Below, one piece after another: positions 17,103 to 25,187 of a DNA stretch of 47,658 bases. Position 1 is the first letter of the stretch; each line of letters begins with the position of its first letter. The position numbers were made by a program, and so were the translations under genes. Source of the DNA: Alphaproteobacteria bacterium (lineage in GTDB: Bacteria > Pseudomonadota > Alphaproteobacteria > Caulobacterales > Maricaulaceae); assembly GCA_016124205.1 (NCBI GenBank), contig WGOD01000006.1, forward strand, positions 1-47,658, written 5' to 3'. The notes under the pieces were generated by a model. It was not told the DNA's origin. It saw only the letters and a list, made by a program, of their open reading frames with translations, and made no database searches.

Positions 17103-18752
17103 TCAGCGAGAACAATCCGGATTCGCAATCACACCGACATTGATGAAGTAGGGCTCACCGGCGTCGCGGCGGCGTGCGACGAATGCGTTCTGAACCTCGA
17201 ACATTCCGGAGATGGGGTCGCGTTCGGGCAGGGGGCTGCCGTTGAAACGCATGTAGCTTTCGTCCGCGCCATAGGGGGCCCATTCGGGCCGTCCCGGTGC
17301 AGCCGGGATGCCGGAGGTGGCAAAGCCGGCCCAGTAATCGACCATGGCGTCCGACAGCGCCTGCTCGCCTTCGCCCTCTGGAATCGGCCAGTTGGGCGAG
17401 TAGGCGTCATCGTCGCCGATCCGGCCGAAAACATAGGGCAGTTCGCTGGCATGGAAGGCGCACAGATCGCGCGCTTCGGCGGCCGGATAGCAATGGTCGA
17501 ACACGTATTGCCAGGACCGAAGGCCCGCCTCTGTCTGTGCCCGGACCATGTACTCGACGGCCCAGCCGTAGATCGCATCGCGGAAGGTATCGAGGGTCGA
17601 CTGTGCGAGATCGGACGCGGGGTAGACGTCGAGGAAGGCGTCGGCGAGGTCGCCATAGCCGCAGCGGATTGCTTCTTCATAGGCTCCTGCACTGTCCGGC
17701 AGGGGCGGCAGGAAGATGCGCTGGGATCGCAGCTCGCCGCTGTTGAAGCCCGCCAGCAGGGACACCTGCGCCTGTTCGCCGGCCTCGAATGTATCGACCA
17801 CCTGTCGCGGCAGGGAAAAGCCATCGATCGTGCCTTGCGGCGCGAAACGCTGAAGTGTCGCGGCATCGGTCAGCGCCTGTGCGTCCATCGCACGGAGGGC
17901 CGCGAGGTCCGGCGCGCCGATGGCGTTGCCCAGCGTCGCCCCGGTCGTTTCCGCGGGTGTCAGGCCATAGACGGTTTCGGACAAGGCTGGGACGGCGCGG
18001 ATGTTCGGGCTTTGCGCGATCGCGCGGTGGAACAGGCCTTCGGCGAGCGGGCTGGTCAGGAGATAGCTGACGCTGAGCGCCCCGGCGGACTCGCCCATGA
18101 TCGTCACATTGTCCGGATTGCCGCCGAAGGCGGCGATGTTGCCGCGCACCCATTCCAGCGCGGCAATCTGGTCGAGAAGGCCGTAATTGCCCGATGCGCC
18201 GTGCGGACTTTCGGCGCTCAGTTCGGGATGCGCCAGCCAGCCCAGAACTCCGAGGCGATAATTGACCGAGACGAACACCACGCCGCGTTCGGCAAAGGCG
18301 CTGCCGTCATAGAAGGGTTGGGCGCTGCCGCCGATGCGAAGGGATCCGCCGTGAATCCAGACGATGACCGGCGCATTGTCCGCGCCGTCGGGCGCCCAGA
18401 CATTGAGGCTGAGGCAATCCTCCGATGAGGCGTGCGGCGGGTCGTAATAGAGGCTCGCGGGCGGCACGGGGGGCTGGATGCAGCTGGGTCCGAATTCCAC
18501 GGCCTGCCGCACGCCTTCCCAGGGCTCGGCCGGGTGCGGGGGTTGCCAGCGGCGCTCGCCGACCGGCGCTGCCGCATAGGGAATGCCGCGATAGACAGAC
18601 GCGTTGGCTTCGATCCGGCCTTCCACCGTGCCGGATGCCAGCGTCACGCGCGGGCCGGTCCGGTCCTGTGCGGCCGGCGGCAGAACGGCGCACGCACCGA
18701 GCAGCGGAAAGAGCAGGGCGGCGGCAAGGGTCCGAAGACGAAAAGCATTCAT
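17103..18752 (-). CDS. Type-B carboxylesterase lipoprotein (esterase A)
   Basis: This 549-residue alpha/beta hydrolase of the carboxylesterase type-B family hydrolyses ester bonds, here probably outside the cytoplasm. The ATG at 18752 gives a lipoprotein signal (LLFPLLGAC, Cys21) and has GAGG upstream; the longer frame to 18854 has no signal and overlaps the previous gene. Motifs: YRGIPYAAAPVGE, EDCLSLNVWAP, oxyanion HGGS (134-137), nucleophile Ser222 in GESAGA, the acid in GFNSGELRS and the His in AFHASELPYVFG. It is the last gene of the - strand arm, 7 bases after the M28-like gene. It is clearly paralogous to the esterase at 26552, so both may act on related esters. Confidence 0.9.
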   Translation of the reverse strand: MNAFRLRTLAAALLFPLLGACAVLPPAAQDRTGPRVTLASGTVEGRIEANASVYRGIPYAAAPVGERRWQPPHPAEPWEGVRQAVEFGPSCIQPPVPPASLYYDPPHASSEDCLSLNVWAPDGADNAPVIVWIHGGSLRIGGSAQPFYDGSAFAERGVVFVSVNYRLGVLGWLAHPELSAESPHGASGNYGLLDQIAALEWVRGNIAAFGGNPDNVTIMGESAGALSVSYLLTSPLAEGLFHRAIAQSPNIRAVPALSETVYGLTPAETTGATLGNAIGAPDLAALRAMDAQALTDAATLQRFAPQGTIDGFSLPRQVVDTFEAGEQAQVSLLAGFNSGELRSQRIFLPPLPDSAGAYEEAIRCGYGDLADAFLDVYPASDLAQSTLDTFRDAIYGWAVEYMVRAQTEAGLRSWQYVFDHCYPAAEARDLCAFHASELPYVFGRIGDDDAYSPNWPIPEGEGEQALSDAMVDYWAGFATSGIPAAPGRPEWAPYGADESYMRFNGSPLPERDPISGMFEVQNAFVARRRDAGEPYFINVGVIANPDCSR

Positions 18753-18759
18753 ACCGGCC

Positions 18760-20064
18760 TCACGAGATGGCGCGTTCCAGCAGACGGCGGAAAGCCGCCG
18801 TTGTCTCGGCGACCGCATCGGCCGAGACGCAGCGTTCGTCATCGTCTTCGACATGGTGGTAGCGGTGAACCCCGAAAATGCCGGCCACCGGTGCGTACCC
18901 GGCCTCGATCACATTGGTCAGTTCGCCGGCGGAAAGGGTCTCGCTGGAGTAGGCGCCTTCAAGGCCCGACAGGCCCGCAAACTCCTCCCGGGCCACGCCG
19001 ACCAGCTCCGGGCTGACGACGAGATAGCGCTGGGAATCGGTGCCCGGCAGCGGACGGAGACCGCCCACGGAATCGTGCCAGTCGCGTGCCGCGAGATTGG
19101 CGCCGAGGTGGAGCCAGAAGGCGGTGTTCTCCGGTTCTGGCGCCACGCTGTGAAGAAGTTCTTCGGCGCCGAGATACTGGTATTCGTGGCCGCTGTTGCA
19201 CACGAAGGCGAGATCGTGATCCGGGGCATTGCGGGCGGCCCAGCGCGCGATGTGAAGCCAGGCGGCTATGCCGCCGCCGCGCTCCCCCGCGCAGGTGAAC
19301 CAGCCGGACCGGGGTGTCGAGACGACCAGCCAACGACCGCGGCTGCGGTCCAGCCGGCCGACCAGGTTGAAGGCCGGTCGGCGTCCGCCCTCACCGGTCA
19401 CGGTGAGGGTGGCTTCCCGGCCTTCAATCGCAGCAGCCAGGAAGGGCGCGGCATCCTGCGGCGCGAGGAGCGCGACCGGGCGGTCGAAGAGCGGCTCGCG
19501 GCCATTGGTGTTCAGGGCGATCACCTTGCCGCTGGGACCGTTGGTGATGATGACCACCGCTGCCGCGCCGCCTTCCACCGCGGCGGCGACCGGCCGGGCC
19601 ACACCAGGCCAGAACATGGAGGACCAACGTCCGAAGGGCAGGTCGACGAGAGCAATCGCTCCGTTCAGCGGCCGGGCCGCCAGACCTTGCGCGTCCACGC
19701 GGACGATCGGCGCGGTCAGGCCGCCCGCCGGTGTCGTCCGGACAATGGGTTCCGGCCAGACGGTTGCACGAGCCTCCCCGGTGACGATCTCCGCGGTCGC
19801 GGCTTCGAAAAAGGGTGCGTCGAAATACTGGCGTTCCGTCGCGAAGCCCGCGGCGGCCAGCTCCTCCTCGAGCCACGCGCCGCAGGCCTCGTCGCCCGCT
19901 CCCCCCGATGCCTTGATCCCGAACCCGACATAGCGTTCGAGATCGGCGGCGATCTGGCCGCTTTCCTGCCGCGCGAAGGCCGGCGCGGTTGCGCCGAGGG
20001 CGAGGGGGGCGGCCGCCGACGCAGCGAGGAAGCCGCGGCGGCTGGTGCCGAAGCCGCTACTCAT
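18760..20064 (-). CDS. Tat-exported M28-like peptidase with altered metal ligands
   Basis: The 434-residue protein starts with a twin-arginine signal (SRRGFLAA at 8-15, then a hydrophobic stretch to about 31). A PA-like insertion (about 100-225) precedes an M28-type zinc peptidase fold. The usual first ligand pattern (H-x-D) reads VVSTPRSGWF; the position of the D-G-x-G bridge reads GERGGG; the usual A-E-E pair reads SGHEYQYLGAEELL; and the final histidine is kept in GVHRYHHVEDDD. Several ligands therefore look changed, so a standard aminopeptidase activity is doubtful. Close linkage with two esterases suggests action on the same compound. It overlaps the upstream transporter gene by 8 bases. 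Confidence 0.72.
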   Translation of the reverse strand: MSSGFGTSRRGFLAASAAAPLALGATAPAFARQESGQIAADLERYVGFGIKASGGAGDEACGAWLEEELAAAGFATERQYFDAPFFEAATAEIVTGEARATVWPEPIVRTTPAGGLTAPIVRVDAQGLAARPLNGAIALVDLPFGRWSSMFWPGVARPVAAAVEGGAAAVVIITNGPSGKVIALNTNGREPLFDRPVALLAPQDAAPFLAAAIEGREATLTVTGEGGRRPAFNLVGRLDRSRGRWLVVSTPRSGWFTCAGERGGGIAAWLHIARWAARNAPDHDLAFVCNSGHEYQYLGAEELLHSVAPEPENTAFWLHLGANLAARDWHDSVGGLRPLPGTDSQRYLVVSPELVGVAREEFAGLSGLEGAYSSETLSAGELTNVIEAGYAPVAGIFGVHRYHHVEDDDERCVSADAVAETTAAFRRLLERAIS

Positions 20065-21724
20065 CGATCTTCTTCCGGAAGGTTTCCGGCAGGAAGAGGA
20101 TGCCGACCACCGCCGTCATCCCGGCGATCAGGACCGGGTACCAGAGGCCGTAATAGATATTGCCCGTGGCTGCGACCATGGCGAAGGCGACGGTTGGCAG
20201 GAAGCCGCCGAACCAGCCATTGCCGATATGGTAGGGCAGCGACATCGAGGTGTAGCGGATCCGGGCCGGAAAGAGCTCGACCAGCATCGCGGCCAGCGGC
20301 GCATAGGCGGCCGTGACCATCAGCATGATCGCGACGATGATCGCGATCACGAGCGGACGGTTGATACGGGCCGGATCGGCCTCGCTCGGATATCCCGCTT
20401 CGACCAGCGCCTCGCCGACCGTCGTGCGGAACTGCGCGACCGCCTCGCCTCGTTCACTGTCGGAAAGCCCGGCCGGGTCAGGAGCGGCGATGACCGTCTC
20501 GCCGATCTGCACCGAAGCGATCGTCCCCTCAGGGGCTGCCATATTGGAATAGTTGATGCCGTTCCGGGCGAGATAGGCCTTGGCAATGTCGCAGCTGGAT
20601 TCGTCGAATGTGTTGCGCCCGATCGGGTCAAACTGAAGCGAGCACTCGTCGGCGTTCGCGACCACGGTGACGGGCGCATCGCGCACCGCGTCCGCCAGGT
20701 CGGGGTTGGCGGCGTGGGTGAGCGCCTTGAAGAGCGGGAAGAAGGTGAAGACCGCGAGAACGCAGGCCGTCATGATGATCGTCTTGCGGCCGATCTTGTC
20801 GCTGAGCCAGCCGAAGAAGACAAAGGTCGGTGTCGCGATGATCAGCGCGATCACCAGAAGAATGTTCGACGTGGCCGGATCGACGTCGGCGATCCGTTCC
20901 AGGAAGAAGAGCGTGTAGAACTGGCCCGTATAGCCGATGACGGCCTGACCGGCGACGCCGCCCAGAAGCGCGATCAACACGTATTTCAGGTTCGACCATC
21001 GGCCGAACGCTTCCTTCAGCGGGGCTTTCGAGGTCGTGCCCTCGTTTTTCATCTTCAGGAAGGTCGGGCTTTCCGACAGCTGGAAGCGGATCCAGAGCGA
21101 GATCGCCAGAAGCAGGATCGAAAGCAGGAAGGGGATGCGCCAGCCCCAGTCGGCGAAGTTTTCTTCGCCGATCAGGGCGCGCAGGCCGATCACCAGCAGC
21201 AGGGCAGCAAACAGGCCGATGGTTGCCGTGGTCTGGATGAAACTGGTGTAGAAGCCGCGCTTCCCGTGCGGGGCATGTTCGGCGACATAGGTCGCTGCGC
21301 CGCCATACTCACCGCCGACCGCGAGCCCCTGCAACAGGCGCAGCGTGACCAGAATGATCGGGGCGGCGATGCCGATGGTGTCGTAGTTCGGGAGAAATCC
21401 GACCGCGAAGGTGGACAGGCCCATCAGGCCCATCGTGATCAGGAAGGTGTATTTGCGGCCGACCAGATCGCCGATGCGGCCGAACACGATGGATCCGAGC
21501 GGACGGATCGCGAAACCTGCGGCGAAGGCGGCAAGGGCAAGAATGAAACCCGTCGTCTCGTTCACGCCGGAGAAGAACTGGGTCGAGATATACCCGGCCA
21601 GCAGTCCGTAGAGGTAGAAGTCGTACCATTCGAATGCCGTGCCGAGCGACGACGCGGCGACGACTTTCACATCATTCGATTTCAGACCATGCGCCGCGGG
21701 TGCGGCATCCTGTCCAGCGGCCAT
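20057..21724 (-). CDS. MFS transporter, metabolite:H+ symporter (MHS) type, with periplasmic-size insertion
   Basis: This 555-residue inner-membrane protein has 12 predicted helices of the MHS/ProP group: SLGTAFEWYDFYLYG at helix 1, RPLGSIVFGRIGDLVGRK between helices 2 and 3, and LRLLQGLAVGGEYGGAATYVAEHAP in helix 4-5. Such carriers import organic acids or related solutes with protons. Unlike typical members (about 430-450 residues) it has a hydrophilic insertion of roughly 115 residues (340-455) with two cysteines (361, 378), likely extracytoplasmic. A GGGGAGGAAGG ribosome site precedes the ATG. It is the first gene of the - strand arm of the catabolic module; substrate unknown. Confidence 0.88.
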   Translation of the reverse strand: MAAGQDAAPAAHGLKSNDVKVVAASSLGTAFEWYDFYLYGLLAGYISTQFFSGVNETTGFILALAAFAAGFAIRPLGSIVFGRIGDLVGRKYTFLITMGLMGLSTFAVGFLPNYDTIGIAAPIILVTLRLLQGLAVGGEYGGAATYVAEHAPHGKRGFYTSFIQTTATIGLFAALLLVIGLRALIGEENFADWGWRIPFLLSILLLAISLWIRFQLSESPTFLKMKNEGTTSKAPLKEAFGRWSNLKYVLIALLGGVAGQAVIGYTGQFYTLFFLERIADVDPATSNILLVIALIIATPTFVFFGWLSDKIGRKTIIMTACVLAVFTFFPLFKALTHAANPDLADAVRDAPVTVVANADECSLQFDPIGRNTFDESSCDIAKAYLARNGINYSNMAAPEGTIASVQIGETVIAAPDPAGLSDSERGEAVAQFRTTVGEALVEAGYPSEADPARINRPLVIAIIVAIMLMVTAAYAPLAAMLVELFPARIRYTSMSLPYHIGNGWFGGFLPTVAFAMVAATGNIYYGLWYPVLIAGMTAVVGILFLPETFRKKIDE

Positions 21725-21911
21725 CGGCCTTCCTCCCCTGTTTCCCGGCGCGTGCCGAAAGCGTTTGCCGCTTCCCGCGAACCGGTTCCGGCGCTGGACA
21801 TCTTGTGGTCCGGTCTGCCGGGCATTTCGATGCGAAGATATTCGCTACCGTGTGAGTTAATGCACAATCCGGCGAAAGAACCAAGCCCGTTGAAAGGGCG
21901 GTTTGCGAAAA
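21725..21911. promoter_or_regulatory. Gap between transporter start and tetR stop; likely promoter of the - strand arm
   Basis: This 187-base gap must hold the promoter of the MHS-M28-esterase arm. On the - strand, just after the tetR stop, a short hairpin (GCCC, 7-base loop, GGGC at 21885-21899) followed by TTGGTTCTTT could be a weak terminator for tetR. I see no clear promoter boxes. Confidence 0.3.
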
Positions 21912-22670
21912 TCAGGCGTTCGCGCTTTTGCGGCTGGCGCAAATCTGTTCGAAGCCGGCGGCCATGAAGCGAGCCATGCGCGCCTTGACCGCAGCGTAGT
22001 CGTCGGACTTGCACAGGCCACCGGACAATTTGTCGATACGCCCGGTACGCGCGAGCGTCAGCATCAGCGCGCCCGTGGTGAAATGATAGCCCCAGAAAAT
22101 GTCCTCTTCGGACGCATCGGGCAGGGAGCGCTTCAGCAGATCGATAAGCTTCAGCACGACCGGATCGAAATGCTGATCCATCATCTCCGCGCCCCATTCG
22201 GGCGTGTTGGCGACCTGGGCGCTCAAGGCGCCATAGTTGCGCCAGCCCTCTCCGCCGGAAATGTAGAGATCGAGGTCGGTATCGAGAAAGGCGTGCAGCG
22301 CCCCCTCGACGGTCGGCTTGCCGCCGCACTCTTCGTCATAGGCTTCCAGCACCTTCATGCGACGCTCGCTGGTCACGGCGGCGCGGCGCGCGAACACCTC
22401 GTTGAAGAGCTTCTGCTTGTCCTCGAAATAGTAGTTGAGCAGCGTGTGATGCACGCCGACCTGTTTCGCGACGTCCTTCAGTGTCACGCCGTGAAGGCCA
22501 TGGCGGGAAAACAGATACTCGGCCACGTCGAGAATTTGCTGAGTGGTTTCGGCCCGCGCCTCGGCCTTGGTCTGCCGTTTTCGGCGCGGCTTCTTTTCTG
22601 CTGCTGCAGGCACCCCTCTCTCCAATGCGGGCTGTTTCGAAATCGGGACGTCAGGGTCAAGGCGATTCAT
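21912..22670 (-). CDS. TetR/AcrR family transcriptional regulator
   Basis: The 252-residue protein has a basic, extended N-terminus (about 1-40) and a TetR DNA-binding domain: ILDVAEYLFSRHGLHGVTLK, then the HTH at about 63-82 (LKDVAKQVGVHHTLLNYYF). The C-terminal ligand domain is unlike any I can name. It sits between the two arms of the catabolic module and is divergent from the TonB receptor gene, with 237 bases in between that carry inverted repeats. The simplest model is a repressor of both arms released by the substrate or its acid or CoA product; this is inference from position. Confidence 0.92.
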   Translation of the reverse strand: MNRLDPDVPISKQPALERGVPAAAEKKPRRKRQTKAEARAETTQQILDVAEYLFSRHGLHGVTLKDVAKQVGVHHTLLNYYFEDKQKLFNEVFARRAAVTSERRMKVLEAYDEECGGKPTVEGALHAFLDTDLDLYISGGEGWRNYGALSAQVANTPEWGAEMMDQHFDPVVLKLIDLLKRSLPDASEEDIFWGYHFTTGALMLTLARTGRIDKLSGGLCKSDDYAAVKARMARFMAAGFEQICASRKSANA

Positions 22671-22907
22671 AGCCGCTCGAACGCCGGATGCACAACCATG
22701 ATTGCCTGCATGCGGGGTTGTAATTTAATTATCGAACGAGTGAATAACATTATAATTTATTTGAAATTTCAGCGTTTTCCGGTGGGTGGGCAGGAGGAAA
22801 ATCGTCGAAAAAAGATATTCACATGCTTGCCAGTGAATGTTTTTTCGGCTTAGGGTCTCGCCATAACGCACAGGCTGGCATCAGACCGGCCAGGGGAGGA
22901 CATCGCT
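22671..22907. promoter_or_regulatory. Divergent tetR / TonB-receptor control region with GTGAAT half-sites
   Basis: This AT-rich gap contains three GTGAAT-type half-sites: GTGAATA at 22740, TATTCAC (inverted) at 22816 and GTGAATG at 22833. There is also a perfect 10-bp palindrome TGAAATTTCA at 22762-22771, and a TATAAT at 22751-22756, without a convincing -35 box. These are good candidates for operator and promoter elements of the divergent genes. Confidence 0.5.
22806..22847. repeat. Large imperfect inverted repeat upstream of the TonB-receptor gene
   Basis: CGAAAAAAGATATTCAC faces GTGAATGTTTTTTCG across a 10-base centre; the arms match over 14 bases apart from a 3-versus-1 base bulge. It ends 60 bases before the receptor ATG. 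It is well placed for a TetR operator, though the T-run at its right end means a hairpin in the transcript is also possible. Confidence 0.6.
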
Positions 22908-25184
22908 ATGAAAAACGTGCTGTGCGCGTCCGTTTCGGCGGTCGCACTTTTTGCTCTGACTGGCCCGGTTCTGGCCCAGGAGGAGACCGAACAGACCTAT
23001 CAGACCGAAGAGCAGGCCGACGGTTCCGATACGATTATCGTGACCGCCACCCGCCGCGAGATGGATGTCCAGGACATCCCGATCGCCGTGACGGCCTTCA
23101 CCCAGGACGAGCTGACGACGAAAGGGATTGTCGGCTATGAGGGTCTGGCGCTTGAGACGCCGGGTGCGGTGCTCAACCGGCCGACCACGAATTTCAACAC
23201 CTTCTCCGTGCGCGGTATCGCGACGAATGGCTACGGCGCGAACCTTCAGAACTCGGTCGCGGTCTATATCGACGAACTGCCTATCTCCGCGAACGGCAAC
23301 TCGACCCAGATCAACTCGACCCTGTTTGACGTGGAACGCGTGGAATTCCTGCGCGGTCCGCAAGGCACGCTGTTCGGTTCCGGCTCGCTGGCCGGCGCGG
23401 TGCGGATCATCACCCACAGCCCGGACATGGACGAGTTCGACTCCGAAGTGCTCGTCGACTACGGCTGGACCGATGGTGGCGGCTTGCGCCAGCGCTATAA
23501 CGCCATGGTCAATTTCCCGATCGTGGAAGACCAGTTGGCACTTCGTCTCGTCGGTTTCTACCGGCATGAGGAAGGCTGGGTCGAGAATATCGGTACCGGA
23601 ATCGACAATGCCAACACGGTCGAGAACTTCGGTGGCCGGGCCATCGTCCTGTTCGAGCCGCCGGGCAATACGTCCGTTCGTCTGATGGCACTCGTCGAGT
23701 CCTCCAACCCGGAAGACTCCCAGCTGATCAACCCGCTGCTCGACCCCGACCGGGATACGCGCCGGACGCGCCGTCCCGACATTTTCGGCGCCGATCTGCA
23801 ATCCTACAACGCGACGATCGAGCACGACTTCGGGTGGGCGAACCTCACGAGTTCCTCGACCTATTCGCTCTACGATCAGGAATTCATCATCGACCTCGAC
23901 GCCACGTTTGGCGGAGCCGTCCCGTTTGCGCTCGACGCGCTGGCTTATGATGACGCCTTCGTCCAGGAGACGCGGCTGGTTTCCGCGCCAGGCGGAAACT
24001 GGGACTGGATCATCGGCGGCTTCTATTACTGGAAGCGCCGGGATGTTGATTACAACTACCGTTCGGATCCCGCCTATCTTGCGGCGCGGGGCATGACGAA
24101 TCTGCCGGACGAATACTATCAGCGCTTCGGCAGCTATTTCGTGTCGCACGAGACCGCTTTCTTCGGCGAGCTGACCTACCGCTTCAACGACAATTTCTGG
24201 CTGACGGGCGGTCTTCGTCTCGGTTCCCTCGATGTGCAGGGCTTCACCAAGGCCGGCGGCTACACCAGCGATTATCTCACGCGCGCCATCTTCGGCATTC
24301 CCGGGCCGCTGACGATAACGCCTGTCGTTGCCGCAACCGGTCTGCGCGGCGAGGAAGATGGGCCCTCCTACCGGTTCAGCGCCTCCTATCGGCCGATCGA
24401 CAATGTGACGCTTTACGGCACCTATTCGACGGGTTTCCGGACGCCGGTGGTCAATGCCCGCGCGGGCAGTGTCAGCACCGTCAATCCGAACGACATCGTG
24501 ATCCCCTTCGGTGCGGACTCGGATGAGATCGAGAATTTCGAAGTCGGCGTGAAGGGCAACTGGTTCAATCGCCGCCTGATCGCGAATGTCGCCGCCTATC
24601 ACATCAACTGGAGCAATATCCAGGTTCAGGCGAACCGGACGTCGGACCAGATCCAGTTCGCAACGAATATCGGCGGGGCGATCAGCCAGGGTATCGAATT
24701 CGAAGTGAACATGACGCCGGTCGAAGGTCTGAATATCGGCGCGAACGCCTCGTTCAACCATACGGAAGTCAATGATCTGACCGCGAGCGAAGCGGCGATC
24801 TCGGGTGCGGTCGAGGGCATCCAGCTCGCCTTCCCCGAATTCCAGGGCGCGCTCTACATCAACTATTCGCGGCAACTCGCGGCGAATGTGACGGGCTTCG
24901 CTTCGGTCAATGCCCGCCATGTGGACGGCTTCCCGAACCAGTTCCCGTTCGTTCCGGGCCAGCCCGGCGTGCCGGCACCGACCTATGCGCCGACGGAGGC
25001 CTATGACGAGGTCAACGCGTCGATCGGGGCCTTCATCGGCGACAGCTGGACGACCACGCTCTATGTCGAGAACGCCTTCAATGACGACTCGCTGATCTAC
25101 GCGCACCCGGAAGGGTTCGCAGACGCGCGGTTCTCGACCCTGCGTCCCCGTACGATCGGTATCCGCGTCAACTACCGCCACTGA
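22908..25184 (+). CDS. TonB-dependent outer-membrane receptor
   Basis: This 758-residue outer-membrane receptor imports a substrate across the outer membrane using TonB energy. It has a signal peptide (1-23), a TonB box region (DTIIVTATRRE, 41-51), a plug domain (VQDIPIAVTAFTQDEL through ERVEFLRGPQGTLFGSGSLAGAVRIIT) and a beta-barrel ending in the aromatic-type terminus IGIRVNYRH. The ATG has an AGGGGAGGA ribosome site. Receptors of this kind next to Spinster-type MFS and hydrolase genes usually serve uptake of hydrophobic or aromatic organic compounds rather than iron; no siderophore gene is nearby. It is the first gene of a four-gene operon and is divergent from tetR. A 766-codon antisense frame over it is a codon-usage shadow. 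Confidence 0.94.
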   Translation: MKNVLCASVSAVALFALTGPVLAQEETEQTYQTEEQADGSDTIIVTATRREMDVQDIPIAVTAFTQDELTTKGIVGYEGLALETPGAVLNRPTTNFNTFSVRGIATNGYGANLQNSVAVYIDELPISANGNSTQINSTLFDVERVEFLRGPQGTLFGSGSLAGAVRIITHSPDMDEFDSEVLVDYGWTDGGGLRQRYNAMVNFPIVEDQLALRLVGFYRHEEGWVENIGTGIDNANTVENFGGRAIVLFEPPGNTSVRLMALVESSNPEDSQLINPLLDPDRDTRRTRRPDIFGADLQSYNATIEHDFGWANLTSSSTYSLYDQEFIIDLDATFGGAVPFALDALAYDDAFVQETRLVSAPGGNWDWIIGGFYYWKRRDVDYNYRSDPAYLAARGMTNLPDEYYQRFGSYFVSHETAFFGELTYRFNDNFWLTGGLRLGSLDVQGFTKAGGYTSDYLTRAIFGIPGPLTITPVVAATGLRGEEDGPSYRFSASYRPIDNVTLYGTYSTGFRTPVVNARAGSVSTVNPNDIVIPFGADSDEIENFEVGVKGNWFNRRLIANVAAYHINWSNIQVQANRTSDQIQFATNIGGAISQGIEFEVNMTPVEGLNIGANASFNHTEVNDLTASEAAISGAVEGIQLAFPEFQGALYINYSRQLAANVTGFASVNARHVDGFPNQFPFVPGQPGVPAPTYAPTEAYDEVNASIGAFIGDSWTTTLYVENAFNDDSLIYAHPEGFADARFSTLRPRTIGIRVNYRH

Positions 25185-25187
25185 TCG

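Noticed and set aside
20045..21967. A 640-codon + strand frame over the MHS transporter
   Set aside because: It is Arg/Asp/Gln-rich with no family features, while the - strand frame is a full 12-helix carrier.
22881..25181. A 766-codon open frame on the - strand antisense to the TonB receptor gene
   Set aside because: It has no ribosome site or signal, its protein is Arg/Asp/Val-rich in the pattern produced by the mirror of high-GC codons, and the + strand gene is a full family match.
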